Below are positions 20,346 through 33,475 of a stretch of 64,000 bases of DNA, piece by piece. The stretch is taken from positions 61,409,501 through 61,473,500 of the forward strand of contig CM066731.1 of assembly GCA_033961575.1 (NCBI GenBank), written 5' to 3'. This DNA comes from Aselliscus stoliczkanus (Eukaryota > Chordata > Mammalia > Chiroptera > Hipposideridae). Below the pieces are notes generated by a model. The model had not been told where the DNA came from. It did not search any database and worked only from the letters and a program-made list of their open reading frames with translations. Position 1 is the first letter of the stretch, and each line of letters starts with the position of its first letter. The translations under genes were made by a program, and so were the position numbers.

Positions 20346-21329
20346 GAATGAGAGGGCATGATCACTGTATCTTAGATCATGAACATGTAAGTTCATGAGC
20401 AGAAGGAGGTATCATTTACCTTCAGTGTCCATTAATGCGGCTATTCAGTGAATATACTGTCTCCTGGGGCTCTGTAGCAGGAAGCCAGGTGATCCTGAAG
20501 CCAGGTGCCTTCTTTCGTGAATGAATGAATGAACAAATGAACAATATATATGCAAAGGCTGCTTAGCCAAAAATAGTGTCCACAAAGCATATGAATTGCA
20601 CCGTGTAGATACTTTAGCCAAAAATGAAGCTACACTTTATTGACAAATACAGATTTATCTTTTGGTTCCTTTGTTTGACCCAGGGATATAATTCATGTAA
20701 AATAGGGATAAAAGTTAACTTAATGCCAAGTAGAACATCTTTCAACTAATAATTATTTCATAAATATATGTGTTTTATAAATTGTCATAGCCCTCTTTTT
20801 TTTTTTTAAGTTGTTTCATGACCTTTGCAAACAAAGGAAAGGCTCACATTTGCTAAGTTCCCTTTTGTACCTAATTACTAGAAATTTAAGGACCTAGCAG
20901 GGAATGCAGCTGTTCTGAGTTTCAATTATTTTTCTGCTTATCTTCTAGACTAGTAACTTGGAGCCCCAGGCCGAATGCATTCCATTTTCAGCAATGGGAA
21001 ACCTTGTGTGTCATAAAACTGAGGGGAAGCAGAGAACTGGGTCACCCACACACTTCAGAACCCCCCTGGAGGGGCTCAAGAGATAAGCAGGAGCATTTAC
21101 ACCATGGGGAACAGTTGTATGTAATCAGAGGACTCAGCAATAAAAGCAGAAAACGGCTGGAGCCCACAACGTGGTGGGGAAGACTTCCTGAATGGTAGAA
21201 AGGGCCTGTGTGAAATAATGATACATGCTCTTTAGGTGAATCTGAGCATTCATGCTGAGATTTAGCACCGAGATCCTGAATCATATGTCTCACATAGACT
21301 CATATATGTTTCACAGAGCTTAATGGGAT
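20346..21329. other. Unassigned DNA
   Basis: A short TGAA microsatellite lies at about 20517-20535. Nothing else is supportable. Confidence 0.45.
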
Positions 21330-21480
21330 CAGAGATGTCGCTTGAATCCATTTCTTCATCACCAGGTAGGCCAGGGCCCAGTGGGTGAAAAGACTTATCC
21401 ACAGTCACCCAGCTCGCCTGTGACAGAGCTGGGAACAGAGCACATTTCCTATTCCCAGTCAGGGCACTTCCCTTTTCCCC
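21330..21480 (-). mobile_element. MIR SINE, antisense
   Basis: 'aatccatttcttcatcacc', 'aaaagacttatccacagtca', 'cccagctcgcctgtgacag' and 'agctgggaacagagc' match the antisense MIR order ('gatgaggaaact...cacccagct...gagctgggattc'). Confidence 0.65.
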
Positions 21481-22160
21481 CACATCTGCTTCCCCTGCCC
21501 CTCCAGGCCAGAGCCCAATACCCTGGTTGGTGTTCTCAGCACGACCTCTCCAGATGGCTGCTTTCCACACTTCTGTGTCTGGGCACCTTCTGCCTCCTAG
21601 CTTAAGAAAGATGTTTTTGTAAAATTATTAGCTTTTGTGGTAGATTCCGGCACTGATGCTTGAGACTTGACTGTATTTGGGCAATATCTAGATGGCAGCT
21701 GATACAGTGTAGCTGTATGCTATTGAGCTCAAGTTCGTTTAGAGAATCACATAGCTAGAAGGAGTCATTCGGGGCAGGTGAGCTAAGTCCCTGCTTTGCA
21801 GGTTAGGATGCAAAAGCCTAGAAAATTCAGGGGCCATCAGTTCAATATACGGAAGTCCTAATGTCATGGAATATTCTGTCAAAGCAAAGTTTATGTATTT
21901 GAACTTTGACTTTATCAAAGCTTTAACAAAAACGGTCATGGGACTTTATTACACTCTAAATAAGGTTGTTTGTATCTATTAGATGTTGGTTGTACGTTAC
22001 TATGCTATTCATTGTTTTATTCAGTTCCAGTAGGAATTCCATGAAACTATTAACCATTGAAAATTATCGGAATGTTGGGTCAATGTGTTGTAGGAAACCA
22101 AATAGTTTAATGTAATTTGAGCAACAATCGATTCCCATAGTCATCAACATTAGCATTTTG
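21481..22160. other. Unassigned DNA
   Basis: A weak L3/MIR-like phrase ('catagctagaaggagtc') occurs at about 21750. It is too short to call. Confidence 0.4.
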
Positions 22161-22189
22161 ATTGACTGGCAGTGTATTTGTTGCACATG

Positions 22190-22500
22190 TTTCTGCCTGG
22201 ATATCATTGCTTGTGCTGTTGCCACCTCACCTGTGAACTCCTCCCATCCTTCAAAACTCAGGGCAAGTGCCATGTGCTCCATGAAGCTTTCACCAGTCCC
22301 TCCAGACCTAGGGGACCTCTTCCCCCTTCAGAGCACTGAGTATTTCTCACCTGTCAGTTATTATACCAATCTGTGTTTTACAAATAAGATACCAGTGTTA
22401 CCCCTATTCTGGATTTTAAGCTCCATAAACGAAGAGTTTATAGTTTGGGTTTCCCCACAGTATCTTGTGTTTTGGAGATGCACAGCATTTGTTGAATGAG
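22190..22500 (-). mobile_element. L2 LINE 3' remnant, antisense
   Basis: 'acctgtgaactcctcccatc', 'cttcaaaactcagggcaagt', 'gtgctccatgaagctttcac' and 'atttgttgaatgag' follow the antisense L2 3' end. The 113-codon frame across it comes from repeat DNA. Confidence 0.75.
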
Positions 22501-22764
22501 TAATAAATATGAAAGCAACTTGGCTGAACACCAAGCATTATACTTTAGAATACTGATGTTGAAAGCACCAAGTTGAGCAGTCCTAACTTTTTAAAGTTGA
22601 GAGTCAATGGAGAAATCAGTGAGAAACTGAAGGCAGAACAAATATCATAAAGAACGTTTTCAGTTCTTCTCCAGGAAGCCTTTACTCACAGAATAATCTG
22701 GGAAGTGACAGTTTGGGAAATACGAAATGATGCCACAAAGTAGAAGACTGGCGTTTTCCTAATA

Positions 22765-22920
22765 CAGTAAAACCTTGGATTGCGAGTAACCTGGTTTGCA
22801 AGTGTTCCACAAGACGAGCAAACATTTCTAATACATATTAACATGGTAAACGAGCGATGTCTTGCAATATGAATAGTTTGTTTCTGGAATGAATTATGCT
22901 CGCAAACCAAGGTATTACTG
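22765..22920 (-). mobile_element. 156-bp Tigger/pogo-like MITE, copy 1
   Basis: The left end is 'cagtaaaaccttggattgcg' and the reverse complement of the right end is 'cagtaataccttggtttgcg' (18 of 20). It is flanked by TA on the right and TA two bases from the left end, as for pogo/Tigger insertions. The interior contains 'aacatggtaaacgagcgatg'. A second copy of identical length lies at 36102-36257 in the opposite orientation. There is no coding capacity. Confidence 0.85.
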
Positions 22921-23780
22921 TACTCAGTTCCCTGCAATTTAAAAACCATCTGGTGGCCTTTCAATAACTGTTTTAGCCGCATCAGGTGCATGAACAGACT
23001 CCGGGAGCCATCTGCTCTGTGGCTGCCAGTTAAGTTGGCTGTATTCTCCCTGACAGGCTGACTGTTCCATTAAAACAAGTAGCTTTTCCAGGAAAAAAGA
23101 TCTTGAGATTTTCTTTGGTCATTAGATAGCCCTCCACCAGATAGGAACATAAAAATTTTCTTTGTGTGGGGAAAGAGGGGAGCTTTCCTGAAGTTTGACT
23201 CATATTACAAAAATGGGGGGAAAGGGATTTAAGTGCTTATTTCAGTTCCTTTTCCAAACATGGAAAATTAAATAGTAGTTCAGCCTCAATACTTTCAGAG
23301 GAAGATCTCGTTGCAAATGTAAACTTCACTACTCACTCAGTGTTTCATATATTGCAAAGAACCCAGACCCAAGATTTAAACTGCCACATGCAAATCCTAG
23401 TTTAAAGTCTAGAAGTGTTCGTGAGATCAAAAGCAGAAGAATTCTCTCTATGCTCTTAGGTTCTGAGTGAACTTTATTTCTTTATAACTGTCTGCATTAT
23501 GGAGCTCCATATTGTATCCTTTTAATTGCAAAACAGGCAAGAAAACTAGTGTCACACTGTCATTAATTGGCCACAGAGCAAATTAGTGGCAGAAATGGAG
23601 CGTGACCCTTGAATTTTATTTAAACTTGCTCAGGTTCACGAGCCCAGATGGCCTCATGCTTGTGTGATGAAGACGGATCCAACATGCCTGACTGTTGTAA
23701 GTGCTCCTTCTTGAAGGGCAAAAATTCCATAAAACCTATTTCTGAAAGCACCGAGTTAGAAAACTTCATCTGTATTTCCA
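22921..23780. other. Unassigned DNA
   Basis: A short MIR-like trace ('attggccacagagcaaatta', 'gtggcagaaatggag') lies at 23563-23605. The rest is not assigned. Confidence 0.4.
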
Positions 23781-23925
23781 TCTCTGCAATTTACTTGATT
23801 CTGTGAGCCTCATTGTTCCCAGTTTGCAAAATGGGAATAATCACTCAACCTGTCTAGCTCTTAAATTCAATATGAAAACCAGGATAGCCTTGAAAATTGT
23901 GAAGTCCCACCTGAATGTAAGGTGC
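23781..23925 (+). mobile_element. MIR SINE, sense
   Basis: 'gtgagcctcattgttcccag', 'tttgcaaaatgggaataatc' and 'cttgaaaattgtgaag' parallel the MIR 3' half. Unrelated text follows. Confidence 0.6.
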
Positions 23926-24830
23926 AATGGTAACTGTAGGGTGCTACATGTACGCACCTGGGAACCTTTGATTTTCTGCACTGGAAACACCGAAACATCC
24001 TGAATATCAGGCACCTCCCAGAGCGCGCCTGTAGCTCTGCAGTTGCTTCCCTAGAAGATGGGAGAAGACAGGTAATCTTGTCATTGACTTAGCATAGAAA
24101 ACACATATGGGAGTTTTCTGTCACCTGAGGAAGAGTTTTCCTTCTCCCTCCCTTCCTCCATCCACACATGTGCACGCACATACATCAGTATAGACTCGTT
24201 GATTCTTTTTGTTGTTCAAATTAATATTGATCCATTAATTCTATTGTTCATGTTGATGCTCAAGTTGTCACAGATTTAGCCAACCCCTTAAGTTGCCTCC
24301 TGTGACCCATTGACATGTCCCATCATTCTTCGTGCACTTCCTTATTTAGTTTTTGCACAAGATGTGCTAGGTTTGTACTTTCTCTTCCCTAGCCCTAAAA
24401 TCAGTCATTTCCCCACGAAGTTCTGGTTCCTTATAGCAGAGAATGGGATTTAGAAACCAAGGTCTTTGTGCTGGATGTGCTCATTGCTACCGGAGTACCT
24501 CTGTGTTAGGTCCTTCCAGGGAACAGAGGGAAATCAGGAAAAAGAAGTAGCCAGCGGAAGTGTGTGTCTGTCTATCTGTGACATAATGTCTGCCAAAGAG
24601 AAAGAACAGCATGCGCAGGGTGTGTGTATGTGAGTGAGAGTGAGATCTTGTTTTTCATTCTCTGGTTATTAATAATGCTAAGCCTTTTCGCCATGTTTAT
24701 TTGCCAGTCACTTTTATTCTTTTGCGAAAAGAAGTGTGTAACTTTTTTCTCTTTTGCCTAGGCTCTACTGGGTTAATTGCCACCCTTCTTATGTATTTGA
24801 ACCAGTTGTTGTTGTTTTTTTTTAATTTTA
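23926..24830. other. Unassigned DNA
   Basis: No repeat, exon or RNA that I can support. Confidence 0.4.
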
Positions 24831-24869
24831 ATTAAAAATACTTAAAAATATATATACATTGAAAATAGG

Positions 24870-25385
24870 GTCTGAAACAGCTATGTGTATGCAAACGTCC
24901 ATCACAGCATCACTAATGATAATCAAAATGAGTGTCCTACAGCAGGTGACTCAATAAGCGAAATGTAGTGCACATCTACAATGGAATATTACTCAGCCAT
25001 AAAAAGGAATGAAATTCTGACACACACTACAACGTGGATGAACCTTGAAAACACTATGCTGAGTGAAATAAACCAGTCATAAAACGATAAATATTTTATG
25101 ATTCACTTATGTGAAATATCTAGAGCAGGAAAATTCATAGATACAAAAAGTAAATTAGAGGTTACCCCTCAGGCGCTGCAGGGCGGGGAGAATGGAGGTT
25201 ACTGTTAAATGGTTACAGAGTTTCTCTTTGGAGTGATAGAAAAGTTTTAGACATGGATAGTGGTGATAATTGCACAGCATGGTGAATGTAATTAACGTCA
25301 CCAAATTCACACTTCAAGTGGTTAAAATAACAAATTTTATGTTATGTATATGCATATATACCGCAATTATAAGTAAATAAATGGA
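24870..25385 (+). mobile_element. L1 (L1M type) 3' end, sense
   Basis: 'acaatggaatattactcagc', 'cataaaaaggaatgaaattc', 'tacaacgtggatgaaccttg' and 'tatgctgagtgaaataaacc' lead into an L1 3' UTR ending 'aattataagtaaataaat'. This is the end of ORF2 plus 3' UTR, with no intact frame. It abuts an antisense L1 piece at 25390. Confidence 0.85.
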
Positions 25386-25389
25386 CATA

Positions 25390-27240
25390 TTTGTGTAGAT
25401 CCACTTGGGAAGTCTTTTCTGTTCCATTCGTCTGTGCATCTGTGGTGATTACTATAACCATGTAAGTGGTCTTGAATTTGAGTAGACTAATTCCTCCCAC
25501 TGAACTTTCTTTTACAAAATTATGTAGCTATTCTCATTTCTTTGCCTTCCATATAAATTTTAGAATCTTGTCTATATCTACAATAAAAATCCCTGGGATT
25601 TTAACAGGAATTGGTTAAACCTGTATTGTTATATCTTCTTGATGTAATATGTTGTATTCCTATAGCTCTTGTAATAGCTTTTTTTTTGTTTTTTAGTCTA
25701 ATTTGCCTTACATAAAAATTGCCACTCCAGTTCTTTGTTTAGTGTTTTCACGGAATATCATTTTTCACCCTTTTACTTTTATCTTATCTGTGTCTTTTTA
25801 TTTAATATTTATTATTGATAAACAACCTATAGTTGGGTTGTTGTTTTTTTAATCTAGTTTGATAATCTCTGACTTTTAATTGGTGTGTTTTCAGCATTCA
25901 CATTAAAATAATTATGTTATTAAACTAAATATTTTTCTATTTTTCATTTTCCTCTTTTTTCCCTTCTGCCTCTTTTTCATGGATTAAATTGTGTTGTGTT
26001 TTATTTTCTCCACTGTTACTTGCTGTATTTATTTTATTTAATTTTTTTGATTAATGTTGCTAGCCTGTTTTCAACTAATATTATATTACTTCACTTATAA
26101 TGGAGAAACCTTACAACAGTTTATTTTAATTCACCTCTATCCTTTGTGCTGTTGTTCTCATGTGTTTACCATTACATATGACATAAACCCACAAAACATT
26201 GTGGTTATTTTTGTTTTAGGTGATCTTTCTCTTATTCAGGGGGTTTAAAAAGGAGAAAAAAGGCTCACCCTTTCCTCTAGCACTCTACAAATATTATAGA
26301 GCACTGAATAATCCACACACCTCTGAGGTTTTGTTAAACTTTTTAGTCTTTTTTGTTTCTTTGTGCTTACATTTAAGAACTTCCTATTATTTGTCTTCAA
26401 GTTGATTGATTTTTTCCTTCTGTAGAGTCTAATAAAGTCTTCCTCATAACCAATGATTTCATTTATTTCACTTACATTATCTCTAGACATTCCATTTGGT
26501 TCTTTCCATATATTTAATTTTTATCATTATATTCATGCTTTAATTTTATGTCCTTCGGCATATTTATAGTAGTGCAGCTTTGTAAAGTCCCTGCTGTAAA
26601 ATACATCATTTCTTTCATTCCTGTCGGTTTCTATTGACTGATTTTAATTTTGGTTATGGGTCACATTTTTCTGCCTCTTCACATGTCTAGTCTTTAAGAA
26701 GAATACAGACATTTTAGTTATTATATTGTTGCATGCTGGATTTTGCTGTCTTTCCCCAAAGAGTGATGGACTTTCTTTTGGCATGCGGTTAAGTTACATG
26801 GATCCACTTGATCCTTTTGAGGTTTGTTTATAATATTTATTAGTGAGTGTTTACAGTAGCCTTTACTCAGGGACATGGCCCTTCTGGGGTATTTATTAAA
26901 TGCTCTGAGGATTCTTATTCTGATCAAGTCAGAATTGGAACATCTCTCAGCCCCATGTGAGCTTTGGGAATTGTTCAGCTCATGGCATCTTGTTGTTTTT
27001 TGTTCAGTTGCATGGAATTTCATCCTATACATGTGTACATTGGTATGCAGCCAGTGGTGTGAGATGAATGATGTGGAGAATTCTGCAACTTATTCTATGG
27101 AGCTTCCTCTTCTCTCAGACTCTGATGCTCAAATACCAGTTGGTTCATCTTGTGAACTCTGATCTCTGTATCGTAGCCTCAGTGAGACCCATGTGTTCCA
27201 CTTGGGGGTCTCCCTCCCTGCACCAAAAGTGCTTTAGACT
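25390..27240 (-). mobile_element. Old L1 5'/ORF region, antisense
   Basis: The first part ('cataaccatgtaagtgg', 'ccttccatataaatttt', 'tctatatctacaataaaaat', 'gggattttaacaggaattgg') matches antisense L1 ORF2. The later part (26500-27240, such as 'gttgcatgctggattttgct') resembles antisense old-L1 5' UTR. All reading frames are broken. The boundary at 27240 is approximate. Confidence 0.65.
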
Positions 27241-28125
27241 GAATGCTTGAGGGACCATAGAGCTTACTTCATTTATTTTTACTTTGTTTTGGAAAGGACA
27301 GTCCTATGCCATCTATCAATTTTTAAAATAACTTGTTACATATATTTTGTTCATTTTAAAACTTGCTGCTTACAGTAAGAGGGAAAGTATGGTCTCAATT
27401 ATGCCATCATGGTATCCTCATTTCATTTTTCTAATTGGCTTTCATTTTAGTTGTGTTTTTTCATTGTCATACTTCTAGATAAAAATTCTCCTACTGTATT
27501 TATTATAATGCTTCCAACTATCGTTTCAAATTGTTGTGACGGTTTTTTAAACAGCAGGGCGTGCATTATAGTTTTATAGAATTATTGCTCAGGAATTTTT
27601 TTTGTCCAAAGAGAAATACCAAGGCTTAGGTTTATTGCACGTCGACAAAGTAAAATCTGTATTTTACAATTCCGTGTATACTTAATGTCTGTAAGATAGC
27701 CAATGCCTGCCTCCAATTCACTAATTGTCTTTGTGATAATGTTATAAGTTTCCTCATGATGAAGATAGTTATATTGAGTCTTATAATCAACATCATAAAA
27801 GTCTGAAAGATGATTTTAAATTCTCCTTATCTTGTTTTTCCTGTTTTTTGAAGTTAACACTTCATTCTTCTTAAACATCAATCTATGCTAGCAAATAAAA
27901 ATGTAATTTTAGAATTATGTGTCCAGACAGCAAATAGGAGTAGCCCCGAAATCCCAAACCCAGCTATGTATGAGTTGTCTATTAGGTACAATTGTAGAGG
28001 TAACTGGATTTGATGTGTAAATAGCTAATTTTTGTGTAAAATCAAAAAAGAAATAATACAAAACTACTGATTTATAAAGAAGTAGATTAATTTCTTAGGA
28101 AACCTGCCCAGTTTCTCTCCTCAGA
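27241..28125. other. Unassigned AT-rich DNA
   Basis: It may hold more old L1 5' UTR, but the similarity is too weak to assign. Confidence 0.4.
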
Positions 28126-28614
28126 CTGTGGTATTCACATTCCATCCCACCAACTCAGCAGAGAAGCCCTTGTGTCATCCCTACGGCACCCACAGAATGT
28201 GCTCCCCGGGTCCCCATGCACATGTGCTGTGTGTATCGTGTCACAGCTCCAGCACGACACAGGGGCTCCTTGGTACCATGTGTGAACATGTACAGTGTGC
28301 TCGGTGCTTCAGCATGGGGTACTGGGGACCTCCTGCCATCCTGCGCAGTTGGCACTGGGACACAGCCAGAGCAGTAATGTCACGGGCAACCTGGTACTGT
28401 TTACCTGGGAAGACTTACAAGTGTCAACAGTTTGTGATCCCCTGCCTCCTCAAAAAGACTTGGACTGCTTAGTGACCGTTTCCCCTCCTCCTTCCCATTT
28501 TTGCAGCCTTTACCACATTGACCTGGGGGGTGAGGCACCCTTGTGTTTTTGTTTTCTCACAGAATTATCAAGGGGGAGAATATGGAAGACATGAGGCATA
28601 TGAAACTACCAAAC
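28126..28614. other. Unassigned GC-balanced DNA
   Basis: Overlapping 66-114-codon frames on both strands, with no domain. Several 'catgtg/cacatg' words give local dyad symmetry but no clear hairpin gene. Confidence 0.4.
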
Positions 28615-28720
28615 GTTAGGAAGTGTGCTGAATCTGTGCCAGGCAGTGTTCTAACAGCCGTACAAATACTAATTCATTTAAACTTCACTATATTATGAAC
28701 TTGGTGCATTATTATATTCC
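28615..28720 (-). mobile_element. MIR SINE 3' part, antisense
   Basis: 'ctgtgccaggcagtgttcta', 'acaaatactaattcatttaa' and 'acttcactatattatgaac' match the antisense MIR 3' half. A run of T (28731-28749) follows. Confidence 0.7.
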
Positions 28721-28749
28721 TGTGTGTGTGTGTTTTTTTTTTTTTTTTG

Positions 28750-30670
28750 ATCTGCATCAAAGATCTGATACCCGTCTTGGCCTCAGTAGCATTATTGCTC
28801 AAAATTACAACAGTTTTAAGTCACCAACTTCCACAGAATGAAAAGTCCCCTGGCTTGTCTCACTCAGTTTCACCTCCATCCTTTAAACCTCCAAGGTTGA
28901 CAGAGGTGAAAAAACAAGGTCCTCCTAATTTTGCTTTCACATATATGCAACAATAAAAATTTCTTTTTTCCAAACCACTAGTAACGCCAACTCTTCAGGA
29001 AGATGTGCTATGGCTAGTCTGTGGCTTTGCATGCCTTCAGCAAAGCGCTGTGAACACCCACTCCAGCAGATGCATAAAAATGGTTTCAGGAGCTTGAAAT
29101 ACTGCATTTTAACTTTAGTAACATCTTTTCTAGAGATCAGTAATTTTCACTTTCACTGAAATGATACCCAAGTGAGAACCCAAGGGCAAGTCAAATAGAG
29201 AGCTAAAGGGATGAAGGGCTGCCTGCCCATAGTTAGCTCATTGGAAAAAGTTCAAGGCTGGTGATGGTCAGTGGGGGTAAACCAGAGTGTGTTTTGGTAG
29301 CATCGGTGTAGCATTGGTAGCAGAGGATGGCTGGTAGACACTCAAGAGCTGATAGCTTCAGGAGCTTTGCAAGCCGATGGTTGAATATAGCCATTATTAA
29401 AAATGAAATTATATAAACTTCCAGTTAAATAAACGATATTAAAAGCAAAGGTAACGAACGCTCAAAACTCCTCACTGCTCAATTATTTTACTCTTCTCTG
29501 TGCTCTTGAAGTTATTAACATGTATTGTTTCTGTATATTCTGCAACTACTCTGTCTTTTCCCAACTGATGTCACTGGGGTAGCTTGAAACTGGCCAGGGA
29601 GGCACAGCATGGAGAGCTGGTTGTTCGTGTTTACCAGCACACCACCACCTAGTGGGAAGCGTGGGTCTGAGAAACGGGCACCTGTATCAGGCTGGGGAGA
29701 GGAAATGAGGATGGAAAGCAGAGATTTCAAAATCTCTAGCAACGAAATTAATTTCTATTAATTAGCAGCCTTTATAAATGGGAGAACATCATGTATAAAA
29801 TCAGATTCCCAGCCTCCTTAGAAAAATAAAGCATACTGCCGGTATACGGAGCCACCTTCTAACATGGCAACAGTTGGCAGAGTGATGATTGCCCTTCAGA
29901 AGGGTATCTGCTCTCCAGGATCCTTTTACTTCCCCATCCCTGGTTGTCTTTAATGTTCTTATTCCTGCTGTAATGGTAAGAGACATCAGGGGCAGTAGTG
30001 AAGGAAGGGAAAGAATGGGGAGTATGAAGTGTAGGCTAGGTGAGGTTAGATGGCTCCAGGACACAGTTTACAAACACAGGCATATCCTCCACGATTCATT
30101 TTATGAAGACCTTATACTTGCCAGGACTGGTATGACTTCTTAAGAATCCACCCCTATTTGGACGTAGAAAGGTCTCCAAGACATCAGGATGGATGTCATA
30201 TAATTACTCACTTAAGGATTCTGTACTTCAGTTATGGCTCCATGCTCTTACTGAGAGCCTGATTGTTTATGTTAACATTTATTTCTCTTTTAGATATAAT
30301 CACAAAATTATTCATGTCATCTAGATTGCTATACCACAGCAGATTATAAGATAAAAGTTGACAATAGGAATAGTGTTCCTAGAAGCACTATCAAAAGTCA
30401 AAAGTGATGGTTGATGGCCAAAAAAAAAGATATAAAAAGGGTACAGGAAAAATAGATATGTCATATATGAGGCCTCAAGCACAATTACATGGAACCATTC
30501 ATTTCAGGGGCAGCAACTGCACCCCTGTAACTTCCAAAGATACCATTTCTCAGGACAGTGTAATCATTGATGGTTAAAATGATGACTTGGATATGTCAGA
30601 AAAGTTGATAACACATTTGGCACATTTAGTTACAAGGGTAGGAACATGCAGACTATTAACAGATTCCTGT
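28750..30670. other. Unassigned DNA
   Basis: About 1.9 kb with no assignable repeat or exon. A near-exact local duplication 'gtagcatcggt/gtagcattggt' is at 29298-29320. Frames are short and on both strands. Confidence 0.4.
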
Positions 30671-30679
30671 TTTTTCTCT

Positions 30680-31030
30680 AATCCAGAAGTTTGCTTCCCT
30701 TCAGGGCCTTGTCTGCTGTGTGTAAGATTCTTTTTTCCTCTCCACTTGACTAATTTCTGCCTATCTTTCAGGTTTTAACTTAATGTCACTTCCTCCAGGA
30801 AGTCTTTCCTGATTTTCTGGTCAGTATTAGGTAGGTCCTTCTATTCTATACACTTTCATGGTACTCTAGACATGTTCTTTATGGCTTATTCAGTCATAGT
30901 TATAGAAATTTCTATATTTCTTTGTTCAGTGTTTATCAATATCACTAGGCTATTCATTCCATAAATGCACTAACCATTTTTGTTTTATTTATTGCCATGA
31001 GGCCAGTGTACATGACCGGTATTGAATTAA
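30680..31030 (-). mobile_element. L2 LINE 3' remnant, antisense
   Basis: 'gcttcccttcagggccttgt', 'tgtcacttcctccaggaagt', 'ctttcctgattttctgg' and 'attcattccataaatgcac' follow the antisense L2 3' order ('...aatgtcacctcctccaggaagccttccctga...'). Confidence 0.75.
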
Positions 31031-33392
31031 TAAATTTTTAAATAAATAATGGTCAGGCTAAAAAACAAAGAATCTCAAAATGTTGTCAGTCATCTACAAA
31101 ACTTCGGTCTTAATCAAAACGTGTAGTGTGACTGAATTCCTTATGTATGCTTTTATTTCTTCTTAGTGGATCATAACACAGTATGCATGATAAATATATG
31201 CTGGATGAATGATGCTGTAAAAGAATAAATTACTCCTTTCCTTTTCCTTAGAGCCAGTGGTTCTTAGCACCTGAGACTTGACAGAAACTAAATATTCACA
31301 CATTTTAAATACAAATTTAAGCAGGGGAATTTTTTTTTAAATATTGGAAGATTCAAAACCTTGTCAAATGTAGTAATATTACAAATGTAAGAAAATGCAG
31401 CAGTCTGTGCCTAAATTAATTAGGCACCTTAAACCCCAAAGTGTTCTCTGTTTTACTTTTTTGGATCATAAACACTGGGCAGACTCAAACTCCCATAAGT
31501 AGGTCTGTCTCCCCAGGTGATGGCCAAAGAGAAGCTGGCCTTTATGTGACTAATGATAGGCAATTGTGGTAGCCAGAGACAAAGATGTTTTCATTGGGAG
31601 GAAAAACAAAGGTTATGTTTGAATGTAATGGAAAATTAGGAATCCCAAACAATTTGCTCATCCATCAAAACACTGGAAATTTTGAAAAAAAATGGAGACT
31701 TCTAGTTAACAGCGTTTTCACCTGGGGCTCATTAGTGGTCTAAAAGTGGTTCTTTCTCCAGTTTCTAACTAATGTGTGGCTGGGAGTCAGGCCAGGTGTT
31801 CCTTCCACCAATTTCCACCCTGAGCAACTTTATCTGAAAACCCATCCCCTTCACATCACACAAAAGCAACCTGTTCCCTGGTCCCATTGATTTAGCCCCG
31901 TCTTCACTACCCTTCCTAGACGAAGATGAGTGGCTGGTAACACAAGTTAAGAAATCCAAACTCCTTTGCCTGTTTGTCTTGTGTTCATAGAAATTTGAGC
32001 TGTTTAAATTTGAAAAAGGATTTTTTTTAGGTTGTCTTGCTCTATTAAAAGCATTAAATGAGAGGCACTGAACAAATTTGTTGAGCAATTGAAGTATTAG
32101 GATACTAGTTTTAAGTGGAAACATTTAAGTTGACAAACAATATCCCATTGTCTTCCCCAGGTTTCAATGAGAGAACTGGAGCTGTGCATGGAGGAGGAAC
32201 TGACCCAAAGCTGCCTGGCTTCCTGTATCTGAGGTTCCCTACGCGTTTCCAAAGCGCCTGCCTACTTCCATTCTTCCTGGACTGCGCCCTGGTGAGAAAT
32301 GCCATGCCTCAGCCTTTCATTTAATGTAAGCCCTGGCCTTGAAATCTTTCGGTGTTAGAAACTTCCTTTTCAACCCACAGCCCTGCTGGCAACTGACGAT
32401 ATAAAGCTGCACCAGACTGTACCCTAACTTGTTCCAAGGGCGATTAGCGGGGCTTTAGTCCTTGCCAAATATATGTGAGTACTCCATCTAAAGCACTTTG
32501 GAGAGCCACTAAGAAAATAACAGAATTTTAATGGTTTGGGGAAATGGGAAACAAGTCATAAACTATCATAAAGGGGAGACAACCTGTGACTCCAGTGTGA
32601 AGAGGGAGTCAGAGAAAGGTAGAATGAGAAAAGTTAAGGCAAGTAATGGCAGAATGAATACAGTTCTGAAAGTGAGCTGCAGCACAATGGGGGAAGCAAA
32701 AATGTCACCTGCTACATGAGACCAGAAGCCTAATCTCCCCCTTAGATAACTAACATGAGTGTAGGAGAAGTAAATTTTGCTCTGTAAGAGGCCATGGATA
32801 TCCCTGATAGAGAAGAAGAAGGTGGAGGAGGAGGGAGGGAGGGAGGATAGAAGGAATACAGATCGCATCAAAGTTTAATGCTATTTAAGATTTCTTTTAG
32901 CATTTGTTCAAAAAGTAACGTTTAGGAATTACATGTTATTCCTTACCTAGCATGCTCTTTGTGCTATCACTTTAGTATTTCCTGTCCCATGGCTCCTTTC
33001 ATCCCCAATGTTATAATTATTTCTGTAGCCTTCCATCCCTCACTTGTACCCTTTTCTTACTCTCCTCTTGTGGCTTTCTTTCTACATTTTCCTTTTGTAC
33101 CTTTTTCTTCTTCATTTCTATACAAAGAATAAAAATGTCCTCATGAGTTTCACACGTGACCAAATCCTCAAGTACGGCATGCATTCTTGTTGACTTTTAT
33201 AAAAGTGGTTGTGACTTGCTATTAATTTAATATAAAGCTGCAAGATTATAGCTTCTCTGCAATATTATATTAAACCATCAAGAACTAGGAATTTCTATGA
33301 AAAACCCTAAAGAAAGAGAAGGGTCCTAAAACTTTTTGTGAGAACCTATTACAATGTATCTGTCTACAAGATTGGTCTGATCTTTTTCATAG
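31031..33392. other. Unassigned DNA
   Basis: About 2.4 kb with no assignable repeat except a purine-rich run (GGAGGAGGGAGGGAGG) at about 32820-32848. The minus-strand frame 31765-32124 (119 codons) shows no domain known to me. Confidence 0.4.
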
Positions 33393-33394
33393 TA

Positions 33395-33475
33395 TTGGGT
33401 TGTTGAAAAAGTCATGACGCATTTTTGCAACGAAAAACATAGAAAAAATATGTCATGACTTTTCTGACAACCCAA
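33395..33475 (+). mobile_element. 81-bp mariner MITE (near-palindromic)
   Basis: The left end 'ttgggttgttgaaaaagtca' and the reverse complement of the right end 'ttgggttgtcagaaaagtca' match at 18 of 20. The similarity continues inward, so the element is almost entirely inverted repeat. TA flanks both ends (33393-33394, 33476-33477). The terminus resembles the TTGGGTTG...AAAAAGT ends of mammalian mariners. Confidence 0.9.

Noticed and set aside
20042..20396. Long Thr/His-rich and Cys/Val-rich open frames on both strands
   Set aside because: They are produced by the phase of the TG/CTGTG array and have no unique sequence.
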